The notes under the pieces: generated by a model | The model's input: only the letters and a program-made list of their open reading frames with translations | Told to the model about the DNA's origin: nothing | Database searches by the model: none | Shown: positions 56,877-64,000 of the stretch, piece after piece | How the letters are laid out: each line of letters starts with the position of its first letter | Position numbering within the stretch: the stretch's first letter is position 1 | Translations under genes and position numbers: made by a program | Origin: Piscinibacter gummiphilus | GTDB lineage: Bacteria; Pseudomonadota; Gammaproteobacteria; Burkholderiales; Burkholderiaceae_C | Assembly (NCBI RefSeq): GCF_002116905.1 | Contig: NZ_CP015118.1 | Span: 4,402,001 to 4,466,000 of the forward strand | Direction of reading: 5' to 3' | DNA length: 64,000 nucleotides

Positions 56877-58024
56877 GCCGGCGCCATGGCGTGCTCCTGG
56901 CGATGCGCCTCACGCTGCGCGCCGTGCTGCGCGACACCGGGGTGCTGCTGCTCCTCGTCGTGGCCGGCGTGGCGTATGCGTTCTTCTATCCGCTGCCGTA
57001 CGCCCGCGAGGAGGTGACGCGCGTGCCGGTGGCCATCGTCGACGGCGACCCCGGTCCGCTCACGCGACAGCTCGTGAGGTTCGCGAAGGCCTCGCCGAAG
57101 CTCGACGTGCGCCTCGTCACCGGCGACGAGAACGAGGCCCGCGAGGCGCTGTGGCGGCGCGAGGTCGAGGGGCTACTGGTCGTGCCGCGCGGCCTGCATG
57201 CCGACGTGTACCGCGGCCGTGCGGTGACGTTGCCGGTGATGGGCAACGGGGCCTTCCTGCTGTTGAACAAGACGGTGCTGCAGGGGTTCGCCGAGGTCGT
57301 GGGCACCCTGTCGGCGGGCATCGAGATCGCACGGCGGCAGGCCGGCGGCGCCACGCCCGCGATGGCCGCGCTGCAGCGCGCGCCGGTGCGGGTCGTTCCC
57401 CATTCGCTCTTCAACACGCGCGACGGCTACGCGAGCTACATCGTGCCCGCGGTGTCGGTGCTGATCGTTCAGCAGACGGTGCTCATCTCGGCCGCGATGC
57501 TGGTGGGCACCTGGGCCGAACGCGGGCGGTCGCGCCTGCGATGGCTCGCGCGGCCGCGCAACGGCCTGGGCCTGCTCGCGACGCTGAGCGCGTTCGGCAC
57601 GCTCACGGGGCTCTTCTGGTTCGGCTTCGTCTTCTGGTTCTGGGACCTGCCGCGCGGTGGCAATCCGTGGGGCGCGGCCGCGCTGCTGCCGGTGTTCTGC
57701 CTCGCGTCGGCCGCGATGGGGGTCGCGCTGGGCGCTTGGGCCGGCCGGCGCGAGCGGGTGTTCATGTTGTGGGTGCCGACGTCGCTGCCGCTGATGTTCC
57801 TGAGCGGGGTGCCCTGGCCGGTGGCATCGATCCCCGCGCCGTTGAACGTGCTGGCGGCGGCGTTCCCGAGTTCGCCCGGCATCCTCGCATTCGTGCGGCT
57901 CAACCAGCAGGGCGCGTCGCTCGCGGACGTGGCGCCGCTCGGCGGGCAGCTGATGGTGCTGTGCGGGTCGTACCTGGTGCTGGCGGCGGCCGTTTCCGCA
58001 CGGCGGGGGCGTTCGCCACCCTGA
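56873..58024 (+). CDS. ABC-2-type permease, second of two
   Basis: A 383-residue inner-membrane protein with the same architecture as the preceding permease: a membrane segment (VLLLLVVAGVAYAFFYPLPY), a periplasmic domain (TRVPVAIVDGDPGPLTRQLV, RREVEGLLVVPRGLHADVYR) and a C-terminal group of membrane segments ending in QLMVLCGSYLVLAAAVSARR. The start is GTG overlapping the TGA of the first permease (GTGA); an in-frame ATG 13 codons later is less likely. Last gene of the export operon, seven bases before a strong hairpin. Confidence 0.85.
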   Translation: MSRRHGVLLAMRLTLRAVLRDTGVLLLLVVAGVAYAFFYPLPYAREEVTRVPVAIVDGDPGPLTRQLVRFAKASPKLDVRLVTGDENEAREALWRREVEGLLVVPRGLHADVYRGRAVTLPVMGNGAFLLLNKTVLQGFAEVVGTLSAGIEIARRQAGGATPAMAALQRAPVRVVPHSLFNTRDGYASYIVPAVSVLIVQQTVLISAAMLVGTWAERGRSRLRWLARPRNGLGLLATLSAFGTLTGLFWFGFVFWFWDLPRGGNPWGAAALLPVFCLASAAMGVALGAWAGRRERVFMLWVPTSLPLMFLSGVPWPVASIPAPLNVLAAAFPSSPGILAFVRLNQQGASLADVAPLGGQLMVLCGSYLVLAAAVSARRGRSPP

Positions 58025-58030
58025 AACGAA

Positions 58031-58054
58031 ACAGGCGACCCGGGGGTCGCCTGT
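58031..58054 (-). terminator. Strong hairpin between convergent genes
   Basis: ACAGGCGACC and GGTCGCCTGT pair perfectly around a four-base loop in the 66-base gap between the export operon and the small basic-protein gene. Read on the minus strand, it is followed by TTTCGTTTC, a reasonable intrinsic terminator for the minus-strand gene; it can also serve the plus strand. Confidence 0.75.
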
Positions 58055-58090
58055 GCGTCAGCCGGCTCGAGGCCGGCCGGCGTGAAGGGC

Positions 58091-58219
58091 TCAGGCCTTC
58101 TTCGGCGCGGCGGCGGCCTGGGCCACGGCCGCTTCGCGTTGCTGGCGGTCGTCCTTCTTCTGGTCCTTGGCACGCTTCTGCTTCTGCCGACGGACTGCGC
58201 GATGCTTGTCTGCGCTCAT
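58091..58219 (-). CDS. Very small Lys/Arg-rich protein, 42 aa
   Basis: A 42-residue highly basic peptide, MSADKHRAVRRQKQKRAKDQ then an Ala-rich tail. No signal peptide or membrane segment. GAGGAA lies nine bases before the ATG and a strong terminator follows, so it looks like a genuine short gene. The family is unknown to me. It may bind nucleic acid, given its charge. It lies 66 bases downstream of the Fsr-type pump gene on the same strand. Confidence 0.6.
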   Translation of the reverse strand: MSADKHRAVRRQKQKRAKDQKKDDRQQREAAVAQAAAAPKKA

Positions 58220-58284
58220 GGTGATTCCTCTTCGAGATGAATGGGTCTGGCACATGCCAGCCGCCATTGTCCCATCTCCCGAGG

Positions 58285-59493
58285 TCACTTCCCCGAAGGC
58301 CGGGATCGGGGCAGCAGCGCCGCCACCACCCCGAGCAGCGGCAGCCAGGCGATCGCGTGGTAGACGAAGTCGATGCTGGTGCGGTCGGCGAGCAGGCCCA
58401 GCACCGCGGCGCCGAGGCCGCCCATGCCGAACGCGAAGCCGAAGAACAGGCCCGACACCATGCCCACCTTGCCGGGCATCAGTTCCTGCGCGTAGACGAG
58501 GATGGCCGAGAACGCCGACGACAGCACGAGGCCGATGACCACCGTGAGCGCCGTGGTCCAGAACAGGTTCGCATGCGGCAGGAGCAGCGCGAACGGCGCC
58601 ACGCCGAGGATCGACGCCCAGATCACCGGCTTGCGCCCGATGCGGTCGCCCACCGGGCCGCCCACCACCGTGCCCACGGCCGACGCGAACAGGAAGATGA
58701 ACAGGTGGAACTGCGCCGACTGCACCGACAGCCCGAACTTCTCGATCAGGTAGAACGTGTAGAAGCTGCTGAGGCCGGCGATGTAGAAGTACTTCGAGAA
58801 GATCAGCACCAGCAGCACGGCGATGGCGCCCAGCACCACGTTGCGCGGGTACGGCGATTCGACGGCCGGGCGCTTCGCGGCGGCCCGCGCCACGTGGTGC
58901 GCCGCGTACCAGCGGCTCACCTGCAGCAGCAGCACGATGCCCAGCAGCGCGGCCAGCCCGAACCACGCGACGCTGCGCTGGCCGAACGGCACGATCACCG
59001 CGGCTGCCAGCAGCGGACCCACGGCCGTGCCCGCGTTCCCGCCCACCTGGAACACCGACTGCGCGAACCCGTGCTGCCCGCCCGAGGCCAGCCGCGCGAT
59101 GCGCGACGACTCGGGGTGGAAGATCGCCGAGCCCAGCCCCACGAAGGCCGCGGCCAGCAGCACCACGCCGAAGCTCGGCGCGAACGCCAGCAGCATCAGC
59201 CCGCACAGCGTGGACGCCATGCCGAACGGCAGCGACCACGGCAGCGGCTTGCGGTCCGTGAACAGCCCGATCAGCGGCTGCAGCAGCGAGGCCGTCAGCT
59301 GGTACGTGAGCGTGATCAGCCCGATCTGGCCGAAGCTCAGGTGGAACTCGCCCTTGAGGATCGGGTACATCGCGAGGATCAGCGACTGCATCATGTCGTT
59401 GACCAGGTGGGACGTGCTGATCGCCCCCAGGATGCCGAAGGCGGGGCCGGAGCGTGCGGGGGACTGGGGCAAGGAAGCGGTGGTCGTGTTCAT
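58285..59493 (-). CDS. fsr: MFS transporter, fosmidomycin-resistance (Fsr) type
   Basis: A 402-residue inner-membrane exporter with twelve membrane segments. The start SHLVNDMMQSLILAMYPILK, with its HLVNDM motif, and the FGQIGLITLTYQLTASLLQP segment are diagnostic for the Fsr branch of the MFS. In E. coli Fsr gives fosmidomycin resistance; the natural substrate is not known. The 90-base gap to the divergent AraC-family gene suggests that regulator controls it. Confidence 0.9.
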   Translation of the reverse strand: MNTTTASLPQSPARSGPAFGILGAISTSHLVNDMMQSLILAMYPILKGEFHLSFGQIGLITLTYQLTASLLQPLIGLFTDRKPLPWSLPFGMASTLCGLMLLAFAPSFGVVLLAAAFVGLGSAIFHPESSRIARLASGGQHGFAQSVFQVGGNAGTAVGPLLAAAVIVPFGQRSVAWFGLAALLGIVLLLQVSRWYAAHHVARAAAKRPAVESPYPRNVVLGAIAVLLVLIFSKYFYIAGLSSFYTFYLIEKFGLSVQSAQFHLFIFLFASAVGTVVGGPVGDRIGRKPVIWASILGVAPFALLLPHANLFWTTALTVVIGLVLSSAFSAILVYAQELMPGKVGMVSGLFFGFAFGMGGLGAAVLGLLADRTSIDFVYHAIAWLPLLGVVAALLPRSRPSGK

Positions 59494-59583
59494 GGGAAGA
59501 AAACGGAGCGGCGTGCCAGAATTCTAGGAACCGGCGCCACGCCCGTCTCGCGCGAACCAACCACGGACCCTTTCGAAAAGGAC

Positions 59584-60378
59584 ATGCCCGCCACCCACCG
59601 CCCCGCGCCCCTGCCCCAGGTGCTCGTCGAGGTCGACCGCGCCCCGGCGCCGGTGGCCTGCCGCGCCACCGACTACCCGGCAGGCTGGCAGATCGAACCC
59701 CACGCCCACGCCAAGCACCAGCTCGTGCACGCCGTGCAGGGCGTGATGGTGGTGCAGGCCGCCGCGGGCCGCTGGGTGATCCCGCCCACGCGCGGCCTGT
59801 GGCTGCCGGCGGGCATGGAACACGCGATCCGCTGCATCGGCGAGGTCCACATGCGCAGCCTCTTCGTGAAGCCCGATGCCGCACCGAAGCTGCCGGAAGG
59901 CTGCTGCGCGGTGGGCATCTCGCCGCTGCTGCGCGAACTCATCCGCGCCGCCGTCGACGTGCAGCACCCGTACACGCCGAACTCCCGCGACGGCCGGCTG
60001 ATGCGCCTGATGCTCGACGAACTGCGCGCACTGCCCGTGCTGCCGCTGCACCTGCCGATGCCCACGGACCCGCGGCTCGCCGCCATCTGCTCGCACCTGC
60101 AGCAGCAGCTCGACGACCCGTCGACGCTCGCGGACTGGGCGGCGCGCCTGTCGGTGGACGTGAAGACCATCCAGCGCCTGTTCGCGGCCGGCACCGGCAT
60201 GACCTTCGGGCAGTGGCGCCAGCAGGCGCGGCTGCTGCGGGCGCTGGAGCTGCTGGCCAGCGGCGAGAAGGTGATCGACGTGGCGCTGGCGCTCGGCTAC
60301 GAGAGCCCCAGCGCGTTCGCCACGATGTTCCGCAGGCAGTTCGGGCAGACGCCGAGTCAGTTCTTTGCTGCTCGGTAA
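59584..60378 (+). CDS. AraC-family transcriptional regulator
   Basis: A 264-residue regulator. The N-terminal cupin-like part (YPAGWQIEPHAHAKHQLVHA, PPTRGLWLPAGMEHAIRC) is of the AraC_binding type; the C-terminal 100 residues contain two HTH motifs (WAARLSVDVKTIQRLFAAGT, DVALALGYESPSAFATMFRR), with the AraC signature at the end GQTPSQF. Divergent from the fsr-type pump gene, so it probably controls that pump in response to a small compound. The start was chosen at MPATHRP. Confidence 0.9.
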   Translation: MPATHRPAPLPQVLVEVDRAPAPVACRATDYPAGWQIEPHAHAKHQLVHAVQGVMVVQAAAGRWVIPPTRGLWLPAGMEHAIRCIGEVHMRSLFVKPDAAPKLPEGCCAVGISPLLRELIRAAVDVQHPYTPNSRDGRLMRLMLDELRALPVLPLHLPMPTDPRLAAICSHLQQQLDDPSTLADWAARLSVDVKTIQRLFAAGTGMTFGQWRQQARLLRALELLASGEKVIDVALALGYESPSAFATMFRRQFGQTPSQFFAAR

Positions 60379-60492
60379 ACCCCGCGAGTTGGAAACGTAC
60401 CTGACAGAGCCGACACAGTGCTCGCTGTTCTTGAGTGCAATGCCGACGCTGTCTCCAACATCGAAACGCCGAGTAGCCGGAATCGCTCTGTT

Positions 60493-61596
60493 CTAGGGAG
60501 CGGCGAAGTCACCGGGTGAAGCCGGCCGGGGATTCTCGTGGAGCAGAAAGATGCAGCTGATATACGGGGCCACCTCGCTCCATGCGGCCTGTCGACCGTA
60601 AAACTCCGCAAGGGTGCGACCGACGTCCACGGTCGTGGGCTTTCCGGAAGATTGGTGCGCAGAGAAGGCTGGACGAACATCCGCGTCCGCGTGCAAGTCA
60701 GCATCCTGGTGTGAATACGAATGGAACTCTTCGATTGCGCCTGGAGCGAGATGCTTGCCGGCCGAGCCCGGGCAAGTCGCGTTGTACTCAGGCGAACGCC
60801 GGCTCACATGGGCCCGCGAAAAGGAGTCCTGGACAGTATGAAGAAGACTACCGAACGCAACCGCAGCAAGATATGCGGGTTTCCGAATGTTGGGATTACC
60901 CAAGGTGAATAGATCCTGCACGCTCCAGCCGTTGGCACCAAAAACTTCGGACATCCCTGCGACATTCACCTTCGCGACTATTTCTCCGCCGAGGATGCGC
61001 TGGGTGGCAACTTTCCAAGTGAACTCGGACCACATCAGAATTCGTGCGCGTGTAACCTCCGGCGATTCGCCGTCACGTCCGCCCATTGAATGGAGGAACT
61101 GCATGTCACCAAAGTGGGAGCGCAGGAGCAGTGGGGCCGACCTTGCGTCCAGCGACTCACCGCGTTTGGCTCGCTTCTTGCCATCGACAAAGACCCGAGC
61201 CCAACATTCCGGCTGTACGACGAGGCGAACGGTTTGCCCGGGCGTACATCCGACGTACTTGCCGAAACTCCGCTCGAACCTAAACGGCGGATCGTCGTTC
61301 CAGCGGACGCCCGCGAGAATGTACGCTTGGGCGGGATCCCAGTCTGGATCGGCACAGATTTCCGCATCGCCCTCGCAATCAAGCGCACGGTTGGAAATTT
61401 CCTCGTGGACAGGAGAACCAAATTTGCGGACGCCGAAACTGGCGATCTTGCCGAGAAGCCGTTGGCCAGTTGGCTGCCCCTGGCTGGCTAAGCGTCTCTC
61501 GAACGAAGTGCCGTCTGGCGAGAGTTGAAAAGCGCGCGCGTTAGTAGAAAGAGAAAGCAGGAGCAACGTGCTCAACGCCGTGATGACTCGAAGCAT
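60493..61596 (-). CDS. Exported protein with phospholipase-C/P1-nuclease-like zinc motif
   Basis: I do not recognise the exact family. A signal peptide (LRVITALSTLLLLSLSTNARA) sends this 367-residue protein out of the cytoplasm. Residues about 40-330 are largely helical, with VHEEISNRALD and, most telling, GSLLHTVQDSFSRAHVSR: an HxxxD followed five residues later by His, as in the trinuclear zinc site of bacterial phospholipase C and S1/P1 nucleases. Other His residues follow (EEFHSYSHQDADLHADAD). Several Cys pairs suggest disulfides. The ribosome site GGGAGG supports the start. It is the last gene of a three-gene module of lower GC. Substrate unknown: phospholipid or nucleic acid are both possible. 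Confidence 0.6.
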   Translation of the reverse strand: MLRVITALSTLLLLSLSTNARAFQLSPDGTSFERRLASQGQPTGQRLLGKIASFGVRKFGSPVHEEISNRALDCEGDAEICADPDWDPAQAYILAGVRWNDDPPFRFERSFGKYVGCTPGQTVRLVVQPECWARVFVDGKKRAKRGESLDARSAPLLLRSHFGDMQFLHSMGGRDGESPEVTRARILMWSEFTWKVATQRILGGEIVAKVNVAGMSEVFGANGWSVQDLFTLGNPNIRKPAYLAAVAFGSLLHTVQDSFSRAHVSRRSPEYNATCPGSAGKHLAPGAIEEFHSYSHQDADLHADADVRPAFSAHQSSGKPTTVDVGRTLAEFYGRQAAWSEVAPYISCIFLLHENPRPASPGDFAAP

Positions 61597-61723
61597 TGGT
61601 ACCTCCCTGATCATTGCTTTGCTCCAGCAGTCGCCCCCTTGCGATTGCCCACACGATGTGGATCGACGTATCAATCGAGACGAAGCCAAAGTCATTCCGC
61701 ACAAGACTTGATCCATCGCGTAT

Positions 61724-62668
61724 TCATGTCGGCTGTGCAGTGCAACCGCCACCCACCACTCGCCGCTCTGGAGCCATCCGGCTGCAAACGCCCGTTGATT
61801 GCGGCAAGGCAATCTCTTGCAACACCCGCGCGCTCGACATGATGTCGAGGAAGCCGCTGATAAAACCCGCCGCTTTGGCGCTGGCCACAGTGCTCCGCCA
61901 GCCCCAGTAGTCGCTGTGGCCCGCCCCCTCAACAGGTTGACTCATGACCCTGCCTGGGGAACATGGCACATCGCCGTGACGCCCAATCGCCGTTGGGAAA
62001 AATCCGTCCCCTGCAAGCGTTTGACCGAGAGGGAACGCTCCAGACAACACGATGTCGTCCTTGGAGTGAAGCACCGCCACCTGTTCCGCAGCGGTGAAGG
62101 CACTCTCCAGCGTGCCTCCCGGGAACACGGTGAACGTCGGTACCGCGGCAGCGAGCAGACACACCTTGCGGATGGGCGTCTGGAATTTGGGGTCAGCCTT
62201 TAAGCGCATGATGGTTTCGAGAACAACCCTGCATCCCATGGAATGCCCGACAAAGCACAGGTTAAGCACGTCGGTTCGCCGCAGAAGGTAGGCGCTCAAG
62301 GCGTCCGCGGTTCGTTTGGCACCGGCAATGGTGGCGGGATAGACCAGGAAATCCACGAGATCAAGCGGCCCGGCATAGTTGGCATCGCCTGGCCAGAACG
62401 CATCGGCCAGCATCGCCTCAAACCTCTCTCCAGACTCGAGATCCAGCAATCCCTTCTGCAGTTCGCGAAAGCCTGAGTAGGCTTGCTGTGCTTCGCAACG
62501 GTTGTTGTTGAAGCCGTGGATGAGTACCACGAGATCATGCTGGGATCGCGGTTGGCCGTTCTGCCATTCCGCCGTGCACGGCACGACGGGTCCACCCTCA
62601 GGGTCACGTCGCATGTCGAGCCGCAGGCCTGCGGCGTAACCATCGAAATCTCCCTCATAGCGCGACAT
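61724..62668 (-). CDS. Alpha/beta-hydrolase (DUF900-like), 314 aa
   Basis: A 314-residue hydrolase with no signal peptide. Core features are DLVVLIHGFNNNRCEAQQAY with the oxyanion region, the nucleophile elbow VGHSMGCRVVLE, the acid in LHSKDDIVLSG and the His in VEGAGHSDYWGW: a complete Ser-Asp-His triad in the right order. The pattern resembles DUF900-type esterase/lipase domains that often sit in stress or effector gene clusters. The product may be a membrane-associated esterase working with the membrane protein encoded just upstream (gap of 11 bases). The N-terminus is uncertain; the start proposed is MSRYEGDF. Confidence 0.8.
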   Translation of the reverse strand: MSRYEGDFDGYAAGLRLDMRRDPEGGPVVPCTAEWQNGQPRSQHDLVVLIHGFNNNRCEAQQAYSGFRELQKGLLDLESGERFEAMLADAFWPGDANYAGPLDLVDFLVYPATIAGAKRTADALSAYLLRRTDVLNLCFVGHSMGCRVVLETIMRLKADPKFQTPIRKVCLLAAAVPTFTVFPGGTLESAFTAAEQVAVLHSKDDIVLSGAFPLGQTLAGDGFFPTAIGRHGDVPCSPGRVMSQPVEGAGHSDYWGWRSTVASAKAAGFISGFLDIMSSARVLQEIALPQSTGVCSRMAPERRVVGGGCTAQPT

Positions 62669-62679
62669 CGCGGCCTCAG

Positions 62680-63666
62680 CTACCTGGAGAATTTGATCGA
62701 GGAGATGCTGTTCAGCAGATCCTTCCCGATGGGCGCCAATACCCCCCCGAGGGCGGCCTTCAACAGGAGCCCCAGAACGGAAGTCTGCGGATCGGAGAGG
62801 GTTCGCCAGCCAGCCTTTAACGACTCCCATGGATCGAAAGCCGGCTTCTCCACGAATTGTGGATCCGCACCGATGACCAACGCGATGAACAGGATGACGG
62901 CCCCGAGCAGCATCGCCCACCATTGATTGAGGTCATCCCAGCGACACGTCGTCACAGTCTGGAACGCATCGAGTTGGCGCCGCATCAACATCCTGATCCG
63001 CGCATAGCGATCCGAGTCCTGTTTGGTCGGTCCAGATGCTGGCGGGGATGACATGTAGGCCAGCCAGGCGGCTGCATCGGAGGCATCGACTCCTCGAGTC
63101 AGGAATGCGTAGAGGTGGGGATACCGCTGCGGGCCATTGAGCACTGCATCGGCTGCATCCTGGACCTGAGACATCATGCGCGATGTCTCCAACTCGAAAA
63201 CTGCCCGATCAACGCTGCGCCACCGAACAATCGCATGCGAAGGGTGAGGTGTCGCGGGTTTGGATTGGCCGGATGTCAGATGGAAGAACTCGGCGTAGGC
63301 CTGCTCCGGGCTGTAGTCCTTACCCATCACTTTGCGGTAATCGGGAACGGCGTAGTGGTTTCCGCCCCCCAATGCAACGGCCGAAAGGATGCCGGGTTTC
63401 GCGAGAGCGAGTTCACCTGTGATCGAGGTGGAATCCTGTGCCAGCCAGCGCATGATGGCTGTGCGGTGGTACTTGCCCCTGACCGACAGCAATTTTTTGT
63501 AGGCCTCGAGTAATGCGACGACCAGTGCACTGGTACCCGCGAGTGTCGCCAGGTAGCCGCTGAGCGTACTCGTGAGCTGGGCCAGGGACTCCCCCGTCGA
63601 GGCCGCCACGGCGGACACGGAGACTGAAGTCAGCGTCATCACGGCAGCCCACTTCAACGCGCGCAT
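62680..63666 (-). CDS. Unknown membrane protein, 328 aa
   Basis: I do not recognise the family. A first hydrophobic segment at residues 3-23 (ALKWAAVMTLTSVSVSAVAA) may be a signal or anchor; another (LATLAGTSALVVALLEAY) follows at about 35-55, and two further ones lie near the C-terminus (WWAMLLGAVILFIALVIGAD and VLGLLLKAALGGVLAPIG). Between them is a 180-residue cytoplasmic or periplasmic domain rich in Tyr, Arg and Asp (RYPHLYAFLTRGVDASDAAA). GAGGGAGAG precedes the ATG. First gene of a module with an alpha/beta-hydrolase and an exported zinc-motif protein; GC is lower than in flanking genes. Confidence 0.6.
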   Translation of the reverse strand: MRALKWAAVMTLTSVSVSAVAASTGESLAQLTSTLSGYLATLAGTSALVVALLEAYKKLLSVRGKYHRTAIMRWLAQDSTSITGELALAKPGILSAVALGGGNHYAVPDYRKVMGKDYSPEQAYAEFFHLTSGQSKPATPHPSHAIVRWRSVDRAVFELETSRMMSQVQDAADAVLNGPQRYPHLYAFLTRGVDASDAAAWLAYMSSPPASGPTKQDSDRYARIRMLMRRQLDAFQTVTTCRWDDLNQWWAMLLGAVILFIALVIGADPQFVEKPAFDPWESLKAGWRTLSDPQTSVLGLLLKAALGGVLAPIGKDLLNSISSIKFSR

Positions 63667-63966
63667 GGTCTCTCCCTCAAATCCCATCGTCGTGGGAACA
63701 ACGCCCGGCCCCATGCCTCAGGGCTCATCTGCTGATTCTGTTCATTGCAACAACGGCACGAATCATCACAGTTGATGACGCGGCCGCTTCCGTTGGAAGA
63801 AGAAGTCTCAAGCCAATGGCAATGGCGGGGACACGCTGTGAGCGTTCGGCCAACAGAGAGAAGGTGATCAACTGGCACGCCCTGAGATGCGACAGTCCAA
63901 GGGGCGCCTTGGCGACGTTCGGCGGCGGGTAGCGGGGACAATCACCCACCAACCGAAAGCCCCACC
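63667..63966. other. 300-base gene-free interval
   Basis: No gene is seen on either strand; the open frames present are short and have no coding character. It must hold the promoter of the minus-strand membrane-protein module and that of the gene starting at the right edge. No clear promoter or repeat stands out. Confidence 0.5.
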
Positions 63967-64000
63967 ATGCCGGACCACCGCATCTTCTCCACCCCGTTCG
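63967..64000 (+). CDS. First codons of a gene that leaves the window
   Basis: Eleven complete codons, MPDHRIFSTPF, are seen after the ATG. The pattern resembles the N-terminus of DUF2200-type proteins (MxxHRIxxxxFxxVYP), but eleven residues are too few to be sure. No strong Shine-Dalgarno is visible (CGAAAGCCCCACC). Confidence 0.45.
   Translation, partial: MPDHRIFSTPF

Noticed and set aside
1..64000. tRNA, rRNA, CRISPR arrays, insertion sequences, phage integrases and restriction-modification genes
   Set aside because: I looked for their usual sequence and protein signs and found none that hold up; small RNAs cannot be judged by eye.

Overview
The window is GC-rich throughout, with tightly packed, often ATGA-overlapping genes. 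Its gene set includes a Bug/TctC-type binding protein, PHB-type genes, PqiABC, an AspT/AspD pair, many LysR regulators and PQQ dehydrogenase. Together these point to a beta-proteobacterium of the order Burkholderiales, most likely the Rubrivivax/Leptothrix/Roseateles/Mitsuaria side. This is judged from gene content and protein style, not from a marker gene. I saw no rRNA, tRNA, CRISPR array, transposase or integrase.

Layout. 0-3.3 kb: the end of a chemoreceptor gene, a YjfB-type motility protein, a lipoprotein and a VOC protein. 3.5-7.2 kb: an accessory patch holding an unassigned protein with GIY-YIG-like motifs and a large TerD-domain protein. The TerD gene lies between two 152-base direct repeats that match the 3' end of the neighbouring B12-binding radical SAM gene. 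7.1-11.8 kb: that radical SAM gene, and divergent from it an AtuA-family two-protein enzyme with a Bug-type solute-binding protein. 11.9-22.6 kb: a membrane PQQ glucose-type dehydrogenase, a DsbA/FrnE-like protein, a sialidase-like/LTA-synthase-like operon on the minus strand, and a complete pqi lipid-transport operon with PqiA split in two. 22.7-25.7 kb: a secreted three-domain beta-helix protein with a possible LacI-type operator upstream, and a small unknown. 25.9-29.6 kb: a LysR regulator divergent from a four-gene stress/detoxification operon (DJ-1/PfpI, an SDR lacking the catalytic Tyr, a tautomerase, a nitronate monooxygenase).

29.6-34.6 kb: a PAS-GGDEF cyclase, a phasin-like protein beside a PHB depolymerase, and a CydA-like oxidase subunit without CydB coupled to a YfcG-like GST. 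34.6-41.4 kb: a five-gene catabolic operon (TIM-barrel, two KstD-like flavoproteins around an AroE-like dehydrogenase, NIPSNAP) facing a LysR gene whose start codon sits inside a perfect T-N11-A palindrome. 41.5-44.1 kb: three unknown genes of lower GC that look like one module. 44.2-49.7 kb: a methyltransferase, a STAND-type regulator, an MFS transporter and DoxX. 49.9-58.0 kb: aspT-aspD (an aspartate decarboxylation proton-motive cycle) followed without a break by a TolC/HlyD/two-permease export operon that has no ATPase gene. 58.1-60.4 kb: a tiny basic protein, an Fsr-type MFS pump and a divergent AraC regulator. 60.5-63.7 kb: a second unknown module, with a membrane protein, an alpha/beta-hydrolase and an exported protein with a phospholipase-C/P1-like zinc motif. 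The window ends in the first codons of another gene.

The best candidates for undescribed biology are the repeat-flanked TerD patch, the five-gene flavoprotein operon, and the two lower-GC unknown modules. No searches or alignments were run; family names rest on motif recognition.
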